Positions 36,108 through 49,000 of a stretch of 64,000 nucleotides of DNA are shown here, one piece after another. The DNA lies in NCBI GenBank assembly GCA_944990035.1, contig CALYLX010000007.1, positions 1-64,000 on the forward strand, written 5' to 3'. Numbering within the stretch: position 1 is the stretch's first letter; the number at the start of each line of letters is the position of its first letter. Made by a program: the position numbers and the translations under genes. Source of the stretch: Clitopilus passeckerianus (taxonomy: Eukaryota > Basidiomycota > Agaricomycetes > Agaricales > Entolomataceae). The notes under the pieces were generated by a model. The model had not been told where the DNA came from. It ran no database searches and saw only the letters and a list, made by a program, of their open reading frames with translations.

Positions 36108-36634
36108 TTACGTAGTAACCAACCCTAAAGCCTCCTCCGCCTTGGCCAACTCTTCTGATCCCTGGACGTTTGGGTTTTTCTTGGCCTCGACCTACAATTC
36201 GGCCTTTAGTCAAGCAAAGCAAAAAGCTGAAGAAAACCCTCATACCAAGTAATCCCTCAAATCTCCCGCTGCCCCACCCAACCTATCCGTCGAATCCGTA
36301 ATCATTTTATGCGATTCCTCCAATATACGTTGCTACACATCCCAGGAAAGGGCATCAACGACAGTTATAGAATGAAAGGAACACCAGCTGCGTACCCCGT
36401 TCTTGATATCCCACTCGTCCCGTCCATCGGTAACCATCTTGTCTACTTTGATCTTCTGGTCCTCTGCTTCTTTCTTGTATAGCAGAGCTTCCTTGTTCAG
36501 ACTAGATAATTGGCGTAATTAGTTAGTCTTGTAGGACGAGGAAGGGAAGGAATAGTGAACCGTGTAACGACGCCTGCCTTGATCTTCAATTGACGCTTGA
36601 TAGCGAGAACTTCTTTGTCTTCAGTTGCTGCCAT
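36108..36634 (-). CDS. tubulin-specific chaperone A (cofactor A)
   Basis: Binds beta-tubulin folding intermediates released from CCT (yeast Rbl2, human TBCA). Start MAATEDKEVLAIKRQLKIKAGVVTR at 36634. The next exons give LNKEALLYKKEAEDQKIKVDKMV, DGRDEWDIKNG, QRILEESHKMITDSTDRL and finally EAKKNPNVQGSEELAKAEEAL, ending at TAA at 36110-36108. The three-helix bundle of about 110-120 residues matches the family's length. Four short exons are visible, with GT-AG introns between. It is not in the usual list of long frames because every exon is under 100 bases. Confidence 0.85.
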
Positions 36635-36945
36635 TTTGTGTGTTTTGTGAGCTGCTATATGTGATCCGGAAGTTGTGCTGCTGCTGTAGCTACTTGAGGA
36701 GCTTGAGCTTTATCTCTTGGTGGCGTAAGTGAAGATCCACTGAGGTCATCGATAAGGACCCGTTATGATCAGACCAATGTAGAATGTAGAAAATCGCAAA
36801 TCAATTCAGTTAGCGCAACCAATATTCATTGATTCAAAGTATTGTAACTTGGTACATAGACATTTGGTATACATATATTCAATCATTCATTGCATTCAAT
36901 AGTCTTGTGTCCACCACCAGAAAGCGATATTATCCAGCATCCATC
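36635..36945. other. spacer between cofactor A promoter and Het-C 3' end
   Basis: AT-rich sequence of 311 bases holding the cofactor A promoter and Het-C 3' flank. Nothing else seen. Confidence 0.5.
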
Positions 36946-39900
36946 CTAGTAATCCCACTGCTTCCTCCCATGCTTCTTCCTCTCATCATCCGAATCATCA
37001 CTATCCTTCCTCCCCCCACCATGTCCATGCTTCTTCCTCCTCTTCTCATCATCGTCAGAGTCGTCATCCCGAATCTTCATCCTCTCAGCGCCAAACGTCT
37101 CCCCACCGCCGTGACCACCACGGCCTCCTCCATAGCCACCACCACCAGAACCGCCGTAACCGCCGCCAGAAGAGCCTCCGTACCCAGACGTAGTGGATGA
37201 ACCACCGCCACCGTAGAAAGTCTGCGCGGATCCACCACCGTGACCTCCGCTGCCGTAGCCTTGGCTAGCCTGGGAGCCACCACCACTGTAGAAAGCCTCA
37301 GCAGACCCGCCACCACCGCGTTCACGTTCGTGTTCTTTGCGCCCTCCGTACCCGCCAGAGCCGTAGGTATCAGACGAAGCAGTGGTGGTGGTATAGCTCG
37401 GAGCGTATCCTCCACCTCCTTGTTGTTGGGACTGGTATTGGGATTGCCCACCTCCTCCGTAGCCGGAAGACTCATGGTGACGCCTGTTGTTATCGTCGTC
37501 GTCGCGTCTTCCACCACCGCCGTAGCCTGAAGACTCGTGTTCTTGACGACCTCCACCATATCCTGAGGCTCCGTACCCAGTGGACGCGCCGTATTGGTTT
37601 CCACTCTCCTGTTTCCTGCCTCCTCCATATCCGGACCCGCCGTACTTGTTGTCGTTATCGTCATCGTCATGCTTCTTGCGCCCTCCACCATATCCTGAGC
37701 CTCCGTACTTGTTGTCATTATCGTCGTCGTCGTGCTTCTTCCTCCCATATCCTGAACCTCCATACTTGTTGTCGTCATCATCATCGTCCTTCTTCTTCCT
37801 CCCTCCACCATACCCAGCCCCTCCGTACTTGTTGTCGTCGTCATCATCATCATGCTTCTTCCTCCCGCCTCCATACCCAGAAGACTCATGTTCCTGCCTG
37901 CCTCCCCCGTACCCAGACGTCTCGGTCCTGCCATAGCCTGAACCTCCATACTTGTTCTTCTTCTCGTCATCATCATCATCGTGCTTCTTCCTTCCACCAC
38001 CGCCGTACCCAGAAGATTCGTGTTCCTGGCGACCTCCTCCTCCGTATCCAGTCTGAGTCGACCCTCCATAGCCGGAGGAGCCGTACTGGTTGTCGGTGTC
38101 TTGCTTCCTTCCCCCGCCGTAGCCAGAGGAGCTGTATTGGTTGTCGGAATCTTGCTTCCTTCCCCCGCCGTAGCCGGAGGAGCTGTACTGGTTGTCGGAA
38201 TCTTGTTTCCTCCCTCCGCCGTAGCCAGAGGACTCATGTTCTTGTCGTCCGTATCCGGAGGATCCGTATTGATTACCAGAAGAGCCGTAGGACGACTGGG
38301 TGTTTCCTAAACCAGAAGTTAAGTACAAACCCTTCCACCCAAATTCACAGTAAAAACTAACCTCCATACCCCGACTGCTGAGTCTGAGTCTTATGTCCAC
38401 CCCCATACGCCGCACCCGCACCCACAGCAGCAGCAGCAGCACCTCCTCCATACGCCGCCCCATGCGAATGCGAATGCCCACCATACCCCGGCTCGTCCAA
38501 AGTCTGATTCTCCGATCCCGGTCTCTTATTCTTTCCTGCCTTGACCTTGTCCTTGGTCAACAAGGCAATCACCTCCCTCCCACCTTCAGGCCCGAGCCCA
38601 CCGATCCACCGACCGAGCTCTTCGTACATGTCGTGTTGGATCCTGCTTTGGCCGGAGGCGTAGTAGGGGTGGTGGAACGCCTCCAGAATCTGATCAATAA
38701 CCCTATCCGGATCCTCTCCATTCCCCCACGCAGGGACAATAAGCCCCACGGCATACCTCACCACCAATTTCGCGATCTTACCCGCCGGCTCGTTGAGGAT
38801 TAAAGCGAAATGGTCCTTGGAGAGGAAAGAGTGGGTGGGGTCTGAAGCGCGGGGGTTTGTGAATACTTCGAATTGGTCTTTGGACTCGATGACGGCTTTG
38901 GAGCCTTCGCCGAGGACGGAGGTGGCGGTTTGGAGGAGGGGGGAGATGTAGGGTGCGAGGAGGGTGTAGACGTAAGCGTTCAGGGAATTGGTCAATTCTT
39001 CCATCAAGTCGCCCAAGCCGGGGACCATCTCGATACCCTTGATGAAATCCCTGAACACGCCGTCTCGCCATTTGAGCAGCTCGAGGAGGCGGTGCTGTAC
39101 GTCGGGGGGAGCGATGTTGGAGGGGTCGAAGGAGTAGGCTTTGGATGCTGCGGCCATGGAGTCTGCTTGGGACATTTTTTCGTCAGAGGAGGATTGGCCG
39201 AAGGAGGGGAGTTTGTGGAGGATGGAGCTGATTTTTTGGAAGTTTGCGTCCGAGTTTGCGGTCTGGTGAATGTTAGAAGGGAGTAAGTAAGAGAGGATGG
39301 TGTGGAAACTGACCTGGCTCATTTTTTGGGAGAGATCGGTGACGGATGCTTGGCTTAGATGGCTGCATCCGAGTATGTTAAATCGGGAGTAAATGGGAAT
39401 ATAAAGACACATACTCTGTAGCTTCACCCATCAGGGAATGAATGAAATCTGCACCTCCAAACGTGCCAGTGACAAGAGGCGGCGCAGGGCCATTGGGGGT
39501 TTGAATGACGACATTATCGCCGACATGGCAAAACACCTCTTTATAGCCCATCTTTCTGAGTCCGACTTCGCACCAGTTGCTGTGCGCGAGTAAATCCTCC
39601 ATCGTATGAAGCCCCGTGCCGAGAAGACGGTAAGCCTCCCAGAGATCAGCACCTTCCCTTCCCTGCGCAGCCCGTCCGTGCTCGATGCAGGCCCGGAAAG
39701 TACGCCGGATGAAAGCAGTGGAGGTATCGAACCCCTCATTCTCAGTAGCCATGTACTTCTTCATCCCCGTACGTTGGTCAATCTCCAGTTCTCTGTCTTG
39801 CACAGGCGGGCGGAGCTTAGGATGGAACGTCCTCGCATCGCCTTCAACCTCGGCGTATCCTTTCGGATTATCAATGTGCTCAACGGGGAGGTAGACCCCC

Positions 39901-40380
39901 AACCTATCAGCCGTGACTTCAAACTCCTCCGTCGCAAATCCGAACGTCATGAACCCCAAAACCGAGACGATCAAGATGAGCGTGTCGGCTGTGAGCTTGG
40001 ACAGGCCGGCGATGTCCATAGCTTGGGAGTAGTCACGGAGCCAGTTGCCGAAGTAGACCTTTTTGACATCGCTACGAGAGAACTTTGCGCCCCCCGAGGC
40101 TTGTTGGATGACGGAGTGCGCGAAGCCGAGGATGCCACCGCCTGAGGCTATACCGCCCGCGGATTTGACGAGTTCTTCGAGGACGTTTTCGATGTCGCCG
40201 TGGCGGAAGGCTTTGTCTTTACAGGTGTCAGATTTCGGGAGATCTTTTTGATGAGATGTAGCACAAACCATTGAGATATGAGAAATCTGGGATATCACCT
40301 GCCCCGAACGCGTGCGTCTCCGCGGGGAGAAGCACGACGAGGACAGTTAGGAGCAATAAAGTATTTGTTGCGTAACCCAT
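36946..40380 (-). CDS. Het-C family secreted/vacuolar-type protein with Gly/Tyr repeat tail
   Basis: Homologue of Neurospora het-c / Aspergillus TinC, proteins tied to heterokaryon (non-self) recognition in ascomycetes. The first exon encodes MGYATNTLLLLTVLVVLLPAETHA, a clear signal peptide with an A-x-A cleavage site, then FGAGDIPDFSYLN. The Het-C domain follows with FRHGDIENVLEELV, KKVYFGNWLRDYSQAMD, a hydrophobic segment, GYAEVEGDARTFHPKLR, the LLGTGLHTMEDLLAHSNWCEVGL block and GTFGGADFIHSLMGEATE. The second half (39427-38357) ends in EVIALLTKDKVKAG and a Gly/Ala-rich linker. The last exon (38300-36946) is a tandem array of SSGYGGGRK-type units alternating with (K)HDDDDD(N)KYGG units, then GYGG repeats and an acidic/basic end. 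Splice sites were read by eye. Basidiomycete function is not established. Confidence 0.88.
37070..38300 (-). repeat. coding minisatellite in the Het-C tail
   Basis: About 1.2 kb of imperfect tandem units on the minus strand, each about 45-65 bases, encoding SSGYGGGRKQ(D/E)S(D)NQY and KKHDDDD-NKYGGSGYGGGR variants. At least five near-identical copies of the acidic unit and four of the Gln/Asp unit are visible between 37600 and 38270. The repetition opens long spurious frames on both strands. Confidence 0.85.
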
Positions 40381-40477
40381 AGAAGTAGATAGATGAGAGA
40401 GATTGAATAGATTGGAGCGTTGTTGTTGCTATGAGCCCTAAATATCCCATGACGACTGCCAAGAGATCTAATCTAAT

Positions 40478-42436
40478 CTACAACTTCTTCAATCGAGTCT
40501 CTCTATTTCTAACCGTCTTCATCTGCTGCTTTATCTCTGCGCCGAATTGTTCCTTGGTGTTCTTCTTCTCGACCCGACGTGCTTGTTTGTTAGCTTTCAC
40601 AGCTGCTTTGCGCGCTCGTTTCTCTTCTGCTGTTTCGTCTTTGGGTCGAGTGATCGTTACTTTGGAGGCTGTTGCGAGATTAGCTACATAGTTTTGCTAG
40701 CCAAATGTACCCACGAGTATCAGTATCAGACCCAGAATCATCACCAACTTCTTGTTCTTTCTGTTGTTGGACCACAGGGAACCCAGTCTTCGGATCCAAC
40801 TTGATCTTGACAACTTTCCTAGCATCCCTCGCTCTAATAATCCTCGGATGATTCTCCAAATTTGAATAAGTCGCTACATCTCTCATCAGCCTCCATTCTC
40901 TTTGAATCGCTCAACCACTTACACAAAATCGTCTCACAATCCCACCTATCCTTCTTATCCTCCTCCTCCCGCATCCACGCATCCTCCTCGCCCTCTCCAC
41001 CCTCATAGTCGCCCTCCGCAACACGTACCCGATCGTCTAGCCCCATCGCGCGCCGGAGGGTATCGAGTTTCTCAGCACCGGTGTCGCCGGCGAGTTTGGG
41101 TCGGATTTTACGTCCTAGGAGCTCGTGCTCGTTCATGAATTCGTTCATCATGGATTCAAAGTCGGTGCGGGAGGTGAGGAGGGCCGGGGGTTCTTCTGAG
41201 TTTTCGTCTTCATCCTCTTCTTCGTGTTCTTCTTCATCAGAGTCGAAATCTTCGTATTCTTTCATCATCATCTATCCAAACCCATAATTAGTTGAAAGTT
41301 GAATGAGAGGAAAGTGGAAGGAAAGACGAACCTGATCAAACCTCTCATCCAACGTCTGCAGCGCCTCGTTCCTATACATACTGCTACTACTCATCGAATA
41401 CCCACTCGCGTCGCTCCCTCCACCTGCTCGTCGGCCTTTTCTTTTCTTCCCACCCACTACGCTCATTGAGATGGTGGGGAGTGTGCCGATCGTGTCGCCA
41501 CCTTCGGATTCGAAGTCGTCCTCGTCGTCAGAGAAATGTGCATGGCGAGACGCCTGGGATTTCTTGAACGCCTTAAATCGTTCTTCCCAACCTGCTTCAT
41601 CGGATTCTTCTTCACTCGTAGTCGTCCCACCTGCCTCTAATGATGGTGTTTTCTTTCCTTCCTCCTCTCGAATCACATCATCCTCATCAACCCCCCACTC
41701 CTCAAACTCAAATTCAACCCCCTCCCCATCCTCTCCCTTCTCTCCATCCTTAACCAACTCCCCGAAAAAGTCATCCTCCAGCTCGTCATCCACGAACGCC
41801 TCATCCTCCAGCGCCTCGAGGACCTGTCTTAGGTGCGGGTCCATGTCGGGTTGTAAGCCAGCGAGGGAGGCGGGGATGGGGAGGTGGGAGTCGTATATTG
41901 TGGAGGGGGGGAGTTCGTGGAGGGAGGGGAGGGATTCGGGTGGTATTACTACCGCTTCGTCTTTCAGGGTAATTCCTCCGGTATCCTTTGTTTTCCCTTT
42001 TGCTTTGGTAGTATTGGAGGAGGCGGACGTGGAGGCAGAGGGAGCCTCGATCAAAACACTCTCCACCCCGTCCTCCTGCATACCCACAGGGCGCAAGTGT
42101 TGCATGTAGTCATAGTCCGTATCGTCGTAGTAGATCCCGTAGAGGGAGGCTTCGCCTACGTTGTGGGATTTGTCGTGCGAGAGGAGGGAGGAGGGGAGGA
42201 GGGATTCGAGGTCTGTACGGGATTTGCCCTGGTATTGACGATAAGTTAGATTGATGATAAAGTAGGATTTGTGTTCTAGGATCGGTACAAACCTTTTTGA
42301 CATTCTCCCGCTCGAATTCCTTCAAGACGTGTTTACTCGCTTCGGGATCGTGGATGAGGGGATCGCGTTGGGAGCGGTGCACGAGCTGGAAGTGTTTAGC
42401 GCCTGGTTGGCGGAAGAGGGATTTTTTGGCTGGCAT
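40478..42436 (-). CDS. Ltv1, 40S ribosomal subunit assembly factor
   Basis: Ltv1 accompanies pre-40S particles and is released by casein kinase 1 (Hrr25) phosphorylation during cytoplasmic maturation. Start MPAKKSLFRQPGAKHFQLVHRSQRDPLIHD at 42436 is the family's N-terminal block. Next come DKSHNVGEASLYGIYYDDTDYDYMQHLRPVG and long acidic stretches (41650-41800 and 41200-41270). The C-terminal core has MMNEFMNEHELLGRKIRPKLAGDTGAEKLDTLR, then WDCETIL, TYSNLENHPRII and IKLDPKTGFPVV. A final exon (about 40680-40478) encodes ETAEEKRARKAAVKANKQARR and ends MKTVRNRETRLKKL. Its partner kinase is also in this window (13350-14605). The Het-C start lies only 97 bases downstream of its stop. Confidence 0.92.
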
Positions 42437-43029
42437 TGGGTAGAGATGTGCACAGTTGAACTTGAAGCGAGAGGATCAGAGTGATGCTGCAAATTTCTCG
42501 AGTAGAGATGTAGAGAACAAGATCCGATGAGTTCACTTTGAGCTGCCTTTAGTTTTATCAGAGGTGGATATATGAAAACAAAGAAAGCAGAGAAAAATCT
42601 AAAGCAAGCCCTTCAGCACTCTCAATCTCTGAGTGATTGATCGTGAAAAACTTGTGAATTAGGGGCACGCGGCGGCACGGGTTCCCGTAGTGCTGTGGTG
42701 TCTTACATAATCGACACCCCTTGGTATGGCCTAACCGTAACGTCGACCAACACACATTCAACGGACGACGAAAGGCTTTCATTTTTCCGTATCATTCGAC
42801 TCTCTCTTGATATACCCCAGCTCTTGGTCTACACGACAGGAGCTATACGAAACGGCAAGAAGCAAGAAAGTGAAGAAGAAGGCTTTGGGAAGAGCAAAAG
42901 ACGGAAAGAAGGTTGTGAAGTGTAAAGTGTTTGAGAAACTACGAGTATACTCGAGACTCAGCACTACAAAGCAATAAAGAGGAGAGAAGAAAGGGATTCA
43001 AAGGAGAGAAGGAGAGAAAGGACGACGAA
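42437..43029. other. divergent promoter of Ltv1 and TAF2
   Basis: About 590 bases with transcription leaving both ways. The TAF2 leader (42930-43020) is strikingly purine-rich (AGAGGAGAGAAG-type). No gene inside. Confidence 0.5.
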
Positions 43030-46000
43030 ATGGATCCGAGAATATTGCAACAACGTGAACATCTCAGGAGGGGGTTTAACATCAGGTTCGTTTCATTATA
43101 CACTCCCCTCGTGGGGGCATTCTTGTTACAGTCTCGACTGACACGTGTTCCGACTTGTAGCCACCAGAAAGTCGTGTTAGAGGTTGACTTTTCAGGGAGT
43201 CTTTGGGTGAGTACACAGTGGTTGTGTTCGTTGAGGTGGCGTGGAGAGCTGATTCATTCTTGTTTCCTTCCTTGCTGCGATTTCGTGGGGATGTAGGGAT
43301 ACACCGAGATTACTGTTATCCCGACTACAAAAGACCTCAAGACGCTCTACTTTCATTCTAGGCAATGTCGTACGTCCTCCCTCTCTCCTCCACTGTTCAA
43401 CAACCGAAGAAATAACGACGAATTCAAATTCAACCAGAAATCCACACGGTGACGATAGGAGGCCACCAAGCCGACTTTGCACATGCCGATCCACTGGCGA
43501 ATGTTTCTATGGGCAGCCCAACGGAGGCGGCGGATTGTCATCGACATCCGGAGCTCAAGAGGAAGCTGTATACCGCGATGCAGGAGGGCGATGAGGGTGA
43601 ACTGGCTGTTGGGCTTCCCAGGGAGGTCACAATCAAGTTGGCTGGAAGCCATGGAAGTGGCCTTGGGGCTGGGGCTGGGATGAGTGGGTTGGTCAGTGAG
43701 GGTGAGTCATTTCTTGGCAACAGCGAATTGGGGACGATGAGAGCTGATTATGGTGTGCAGCTGCGACGCCCGAACCACAAACGCCGGGACCGCATGGAGG
43801 GCCGGAATATGCACCGTTGACTGTGAATATTGCGTATAGCTTGAGAAACCCGGTTGATGGGTTCGAGTTTGTGTTGCCTACGGATGCGTACCCTCATGTA
43901 TGTGGCGGTTTTTTCTCTTCACTTGTCACATGAATCTCACTCAAAAGCCGATAGCGGGTCCCACATGCGTATACGAGTCCTTCGTCCCCTGATTCCGCAC
44001 GATGCTGGGTTCCGTGCATCGATAATCCTTGGGAAAAGTGTACGTGGGAGTTTGAGTTTGTTGTTCCGAGGTATTTGGAAGAGAGGGAACCTGGGCAGGA
44101 GGAAGAGGAAGAGGATAGTGGGGATTCGTACCCTACTTTGGTGGTTTGTAGTGGGGAGTTGGTGGAACAAGTATGTTTTTCGATCCGACGTTGAGACTGG
44201 GACTAATGTAGTATATTTGTTTGCAGGTTGCACACCCGTACAACTCGAACAAGACGATTTTCTTGTTCGCACAGGCCACCCTCACATCCGTACAGCATGT
44301 CGCATTCGCAGCAGGCCCATTCCACCTCCTCTCTATCCCCGCTGACTCAACAGCAGAAGATACGTCCTCATCTGCAGCCCAACCCCTCATGTACGCTTTC
44401 TGCCTCCCGGGGCACGAATCCATGCTCGCCACATCCACCTCTACCCTCCGCTCAGCCATGTCGTTCTACTCAACCGACTTTGGGTCTTACCCGTTCGGCT
44501 CGTACAAAGTCGTCTTCGTAGACCAGCTGCCTGCACAGAGATTCGACAGCTCTACGCTCTCGCTCCTCACCGTTGACCTCTTACACGGCGACGACGCGAT
44601 TGAGCAAGCTATTGAGACGAGACATGCGTTGGCACATGCACTTGCCTGCCAATGGGTCGGGGTGAACATCCAGCCTAAGAACTGGTCTGATCTCTGGCTC
44701 GTCAACGGCTTGGCACTCTATATCACTGGGCTGTTCATGCGCAAGCTGCTCGGGATCAACGAGTACCGGTTCAGGCTCAAGAAGGACATGCAGAGGACTG
44801 TTGAGTGGGACGTAGGCGGCATGCCTCCCATTTGCCAACCGCAAAACTTGGACCCACCCGACGCAGCCACATTGCCATTTATCAACCTCAAAGCGCCCCT
44901 CGTCCTCCACATCCTCGATCGCAAGTTGGGTAAATCCGGTACGGCCCTCGGGCTGTCTCGAGTGTTACCCAAGCTGTTCCTGTCGGCGATCAGTGGGGAG
45001 ATGGTGAACAATACGTTGTCAACGCATGCGTTTTTGAGGATATGTAGGAAGGTGTCTGGTGTGGATCTGAGGACGTTTGCGGAGCAGTGGATTTATGGGA
45101 GTGGGTGTCCGAGTTTTGGGTTTAGCGCGACTTTCAATAGGAAGAAGATGGCGGTGGAGATTACGATGAGGCAGGATGCGCCTGCGTATAAGGCGATGGA
45201 GGGGAGTGAGGTGTCGAAGTTGTTGATGAAGCCTGTCGCGTTTTTCGAGGTTTGTCCTTTTCTCTCGTTTTCTTGGAAATGGTTTATTGATGGGTATTGG
45301 GATTTGGTAGGGCACGATGACGATTCGGATTCACGAAGCAGATGGGACACCGTATGAGCATGTCCTCGACATTCGCTCCCCGTTCAAACGCTATGAAGTC
45401 CCGTTCAACACCAAGTACAAACGTGTCCGGCGTAACACCAAACGCTACCTCGCACGTCAGGCAGCAGCACAAGCCGCAGCAGAAGGCGATGCCGAGGCTG
45501 CCGAAGCCATGGGTATGGTCGACATGGGCTTCGGCCTGGACGTGTGGGAGAAGGAACAGGAGCGCGAGAACTGGAAGGTGGCAGATTGGACAGAGGAAGA
45601 CGAGAGCGTGATGAGTGGTGCGACGTATGAGTGGATTCGGATGGACGCTGATTTTGAGTGGATTGCTGGGTTGAAGTTTGACCAGCCTGATTTTATGTGG
45701 GTTAGTCAGTTGCAGAGGGATAGGGATGTCGTGGCGCAGCTTGAGGTGAGTCTTTGGATGGTTTGGTTGGCGGGGTGAAGAGAGGCTGACGGTTGGGTGT
45801 ATAGGCGATTAATGCGCTCGCGGAGAAGCCGAATGCCATTGTGTCAAGCACCTTGACCAAGACGGTCCTTGTCTCAAATTACTACTTCCGGATTCGCTGT
45901 GAAGCTGCCCTTGCTATTGTAACAGTATGTGGCTTCAATTATTTTTCACTCCAATCTTATATATCTCTCTCCAGTGTGCAATCCGGAAACTTGACTTCCT

Positions 46001-49000
46001 GGGCCTATTCCACCTGTTCAAATTATTCTTACGCCACTGCTACGAACCTGAAGACGCTAATCAAGATCTTTTCAACCACACTTATGTTCCCAAGCCTAAC
46101 GACTTTTCTGACTTTGCCGAGTACTTTGTTCGCAAGGTATGTATCCCATTGTCTGCTGGACACTAAACATCACTGACCTGTGCTGCGCCAGGCTCTCATT
46201 TCTGCTATCTCGCGTGTTCGGTTCGAGACTGGCAAATCGCCGTCCATCGTCCGCCAGTTCTTGATTGACCAACTTCGTTACAACGACAACACTGCTAACC
46301 CTGTAAGCTTATTTGTTAACATCTATACAAGGTCCATACTCATGGCTGCAACAGTACTCCGATGGCCTCTATATTTGCACCCTTATCTCTGCTGCCGCTG
46401 CATCGGCTATCTGCACCACTCCTCCAGAACGTGGAGAACTCTTACCGTCGGAGATACGGAAAGAGTCTACAGAAGAGGACGAGAATTTGCTGAAGAAGGC
46501 TGTCGCTGAGGTTGATCGATACCGAAGCATGGACAGGTTGATTCCGTCGACGCACAATTGTGTCTCTGTGGCAGCTCTTGAGGTATGTTCCAAGCCTCTG
46601 ACCAGCTTTTGAGTATATCCTTAATGTTTTTTCAGTTTTACATGGTACTTGGCGTTGCTGGGCTCATTCCTAACCACCCTCGGGTCTTCTTCCCGTTGAC
46701 TCGGTTCGTTCTCAGCTCACTTACACCAGATTTTCTACTAACCCGGCATTAGTGAGGGAAATTACACGCAAGTCAGAATTGCTGCCTTTGATGGTCTCTT
46801 CTTGACCAAGTGGTATGCACCACCAATCATGCGCTACATCTTTGCCGTCATGGCAAACGACCCATCAAGAGTCGTGCGTAGACATGTCGCACGGAATGCT
46901 TGCCATTCTTTGGCGTTGCTGGTACAGATGGGCGAGATGAGGTCTGGCATGAAAGAGCAAGAGTCCCTCCTGATCGAGGAAGATGGGTCAATCCCAGAGA
47001 AGCTCAAGGAGCTCAAGAAGAGCGAGATGGATGTCATGATCAAGGTCCTTAGGAAAGACCGTGAGGTTGGCAAGAATGAGGCTCTGCGAGAGTTTTTAAT
47101 GCCGGTCGCTCTGTATGTCGCTTTTGTGGCCCAGTTTTCTATGAAAGAAACTCACTCTCTTGTAGGGCACCAGATGTCGACCACGAAGTGCGGTGGTGTG
47201 TCCTGAAGCTGGCTGATATCCTCATCAAGCCTACGGAGGAAACGCCCCCTACTGTCAAGATTCATATTCCAAGCACACCTGTTGTGGACACACCGCCTGC
47301 CCTTCCAGCGATCAAACCCCCTGTCAAGGCGACTCGTCCGATGAAAGGTGCCTCTACTCCGACCATTAAGAGTCCTCTCGTACCCTTCAATACCAAGATC
47401 AAGCTACCTGGCACCCCAACAATCGATGCACCCCAGACCCCAAGTCTTTCTCGTGGAGAGTCGAAACGCAGTGTCGTCTTCGCTACACCTGCTTTACCTC
47501 CTAGCGTGTCGAACAAGAACAAGCTCAAAGGGCGGCCCAAGCTTCAACAGCCGGAGAAATCTGAGAGGGCCGAGAAACCGGGATATGTCCCGAAGGCACA
47601 GACGGCTGGAATGAGCCTCAATGATTTGAAGGCCTCACGCAGCGCTTTGAAGAAGCTAAAGGTGAACAAGCATGCTCCTTGTTTCCTCCAACCGGTCGAT
47701 CCCATCCGGGACCAAGCTCCCAAGTAGGTGGTTTTAGCTTTTCAGCCCCATTTGATACTCACGATTTCTCAGCTACTTCGAGGTTATCAAACAACCGATG
47801 GATCTCAGCACGATGGGTGCCAAACTCGAAGCCGGCATGTACAAGGATCGCTTTGCCTTCCAGGCAGATTTCCGCTTGATGGTCTCAAATGCCAGGCGGT
47901 ATAACATGCCAGGTAGCTATGTTCATAATGAAGCCATTGCTCTCGAAACCTTCTTCGAGAAACGTAGGTCTTTTTTGTCCTCTACAATCGTTAGTAACTC
48001 ATTCTTCTGTGTTTAGAATGGACCATTATCAATAAGACCCTAGAAGCCGCCAGCAAACACCAGGCAGCTATGCAACCTCCACCGCCACCAGCAACACCAC
48101 GAATCCTTCCTCCTGTGCCCAAGGCGTTTGCTTCTCCTGCACCGGTTTCTAAGCCATCGGTGCCCTCTGCTGCAACTCCTGCACCCGCCCGACCCATGAT
48201 CAAGCTGAAAGTCGGGTCCCAGTCTAATCATGTTGATGCATCTCCTTCATCAGCTACGCCGTCTGCTGCGAAACCTCGCAAAATCAAGACCAAAGAACCC
48301 CGACCTGTGGACCGCTCCACTCCTGATGCCCCACCACCACCCTATGTCGACGATGGATCTCATGACATCCTGCAAGAAGTCTTGGCTATTGAACGCGAGA
48401 AGTCGGAGAAGAAGAAGATGCGTTCAGAAAAGGTTGTCAAGGAAAAGGAGAGGAGCGTGGTGAATGGTACATCTACGAAGCGAAAGAAGGACGACGCTGG
48501 CGGTATCAGCGAGGATGATATACTGGCTCTTGCTACGCCTTCGAAGAAGGAACGACCGTCGCCGCCCGAATCCTCTTCATCGTCGATTTCGATCAAGCCT
48601 CGTGTGGTGATTCCAGCCACCACAAAGTCGACCACAAAGTCTGCGCCGGCTCAAGAAACTGCCAGGCTAAGTCGTCCACCGGAACCTGCACCTCCAAAGC
48701 CATCTGTTCCCAAGGATGTCCCCAAGATCTCATTGAAAGGGAAGGAGAAGGAAAGCTCTATACCCCCTGGTCCTCCTTCCTCCAAACCGCCAAGAGCCTC
48801 TTCATCCAAACCCTCGAGGGACTCTTCCGTCAAACCTCAGAGAGAAGGATCTCAGTCGGCCACACCGATCAACGAGAAGAAGTGCAGAGAGATCATGAAA
48901 GTTTTGCAAAAACTTCCGGAAGCTGCCATCTTCTCTCGGCCGGTGGATCCAGTTGGAGATGGCTGCCCTACGTAAGCATTAGTCGGCGCTTTCTTCCCCC

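Noticed and set aside
37077..38237. Long alternative frame (386 codons) and several plus-strand frames inside the Het-C tail
   Set aside because: They arise because a repeat without stops in one frame often lacks stops in others. The translated products are Met/Thr-rich or Pro/Ser/Tyr-rich repeats without family resemblance.
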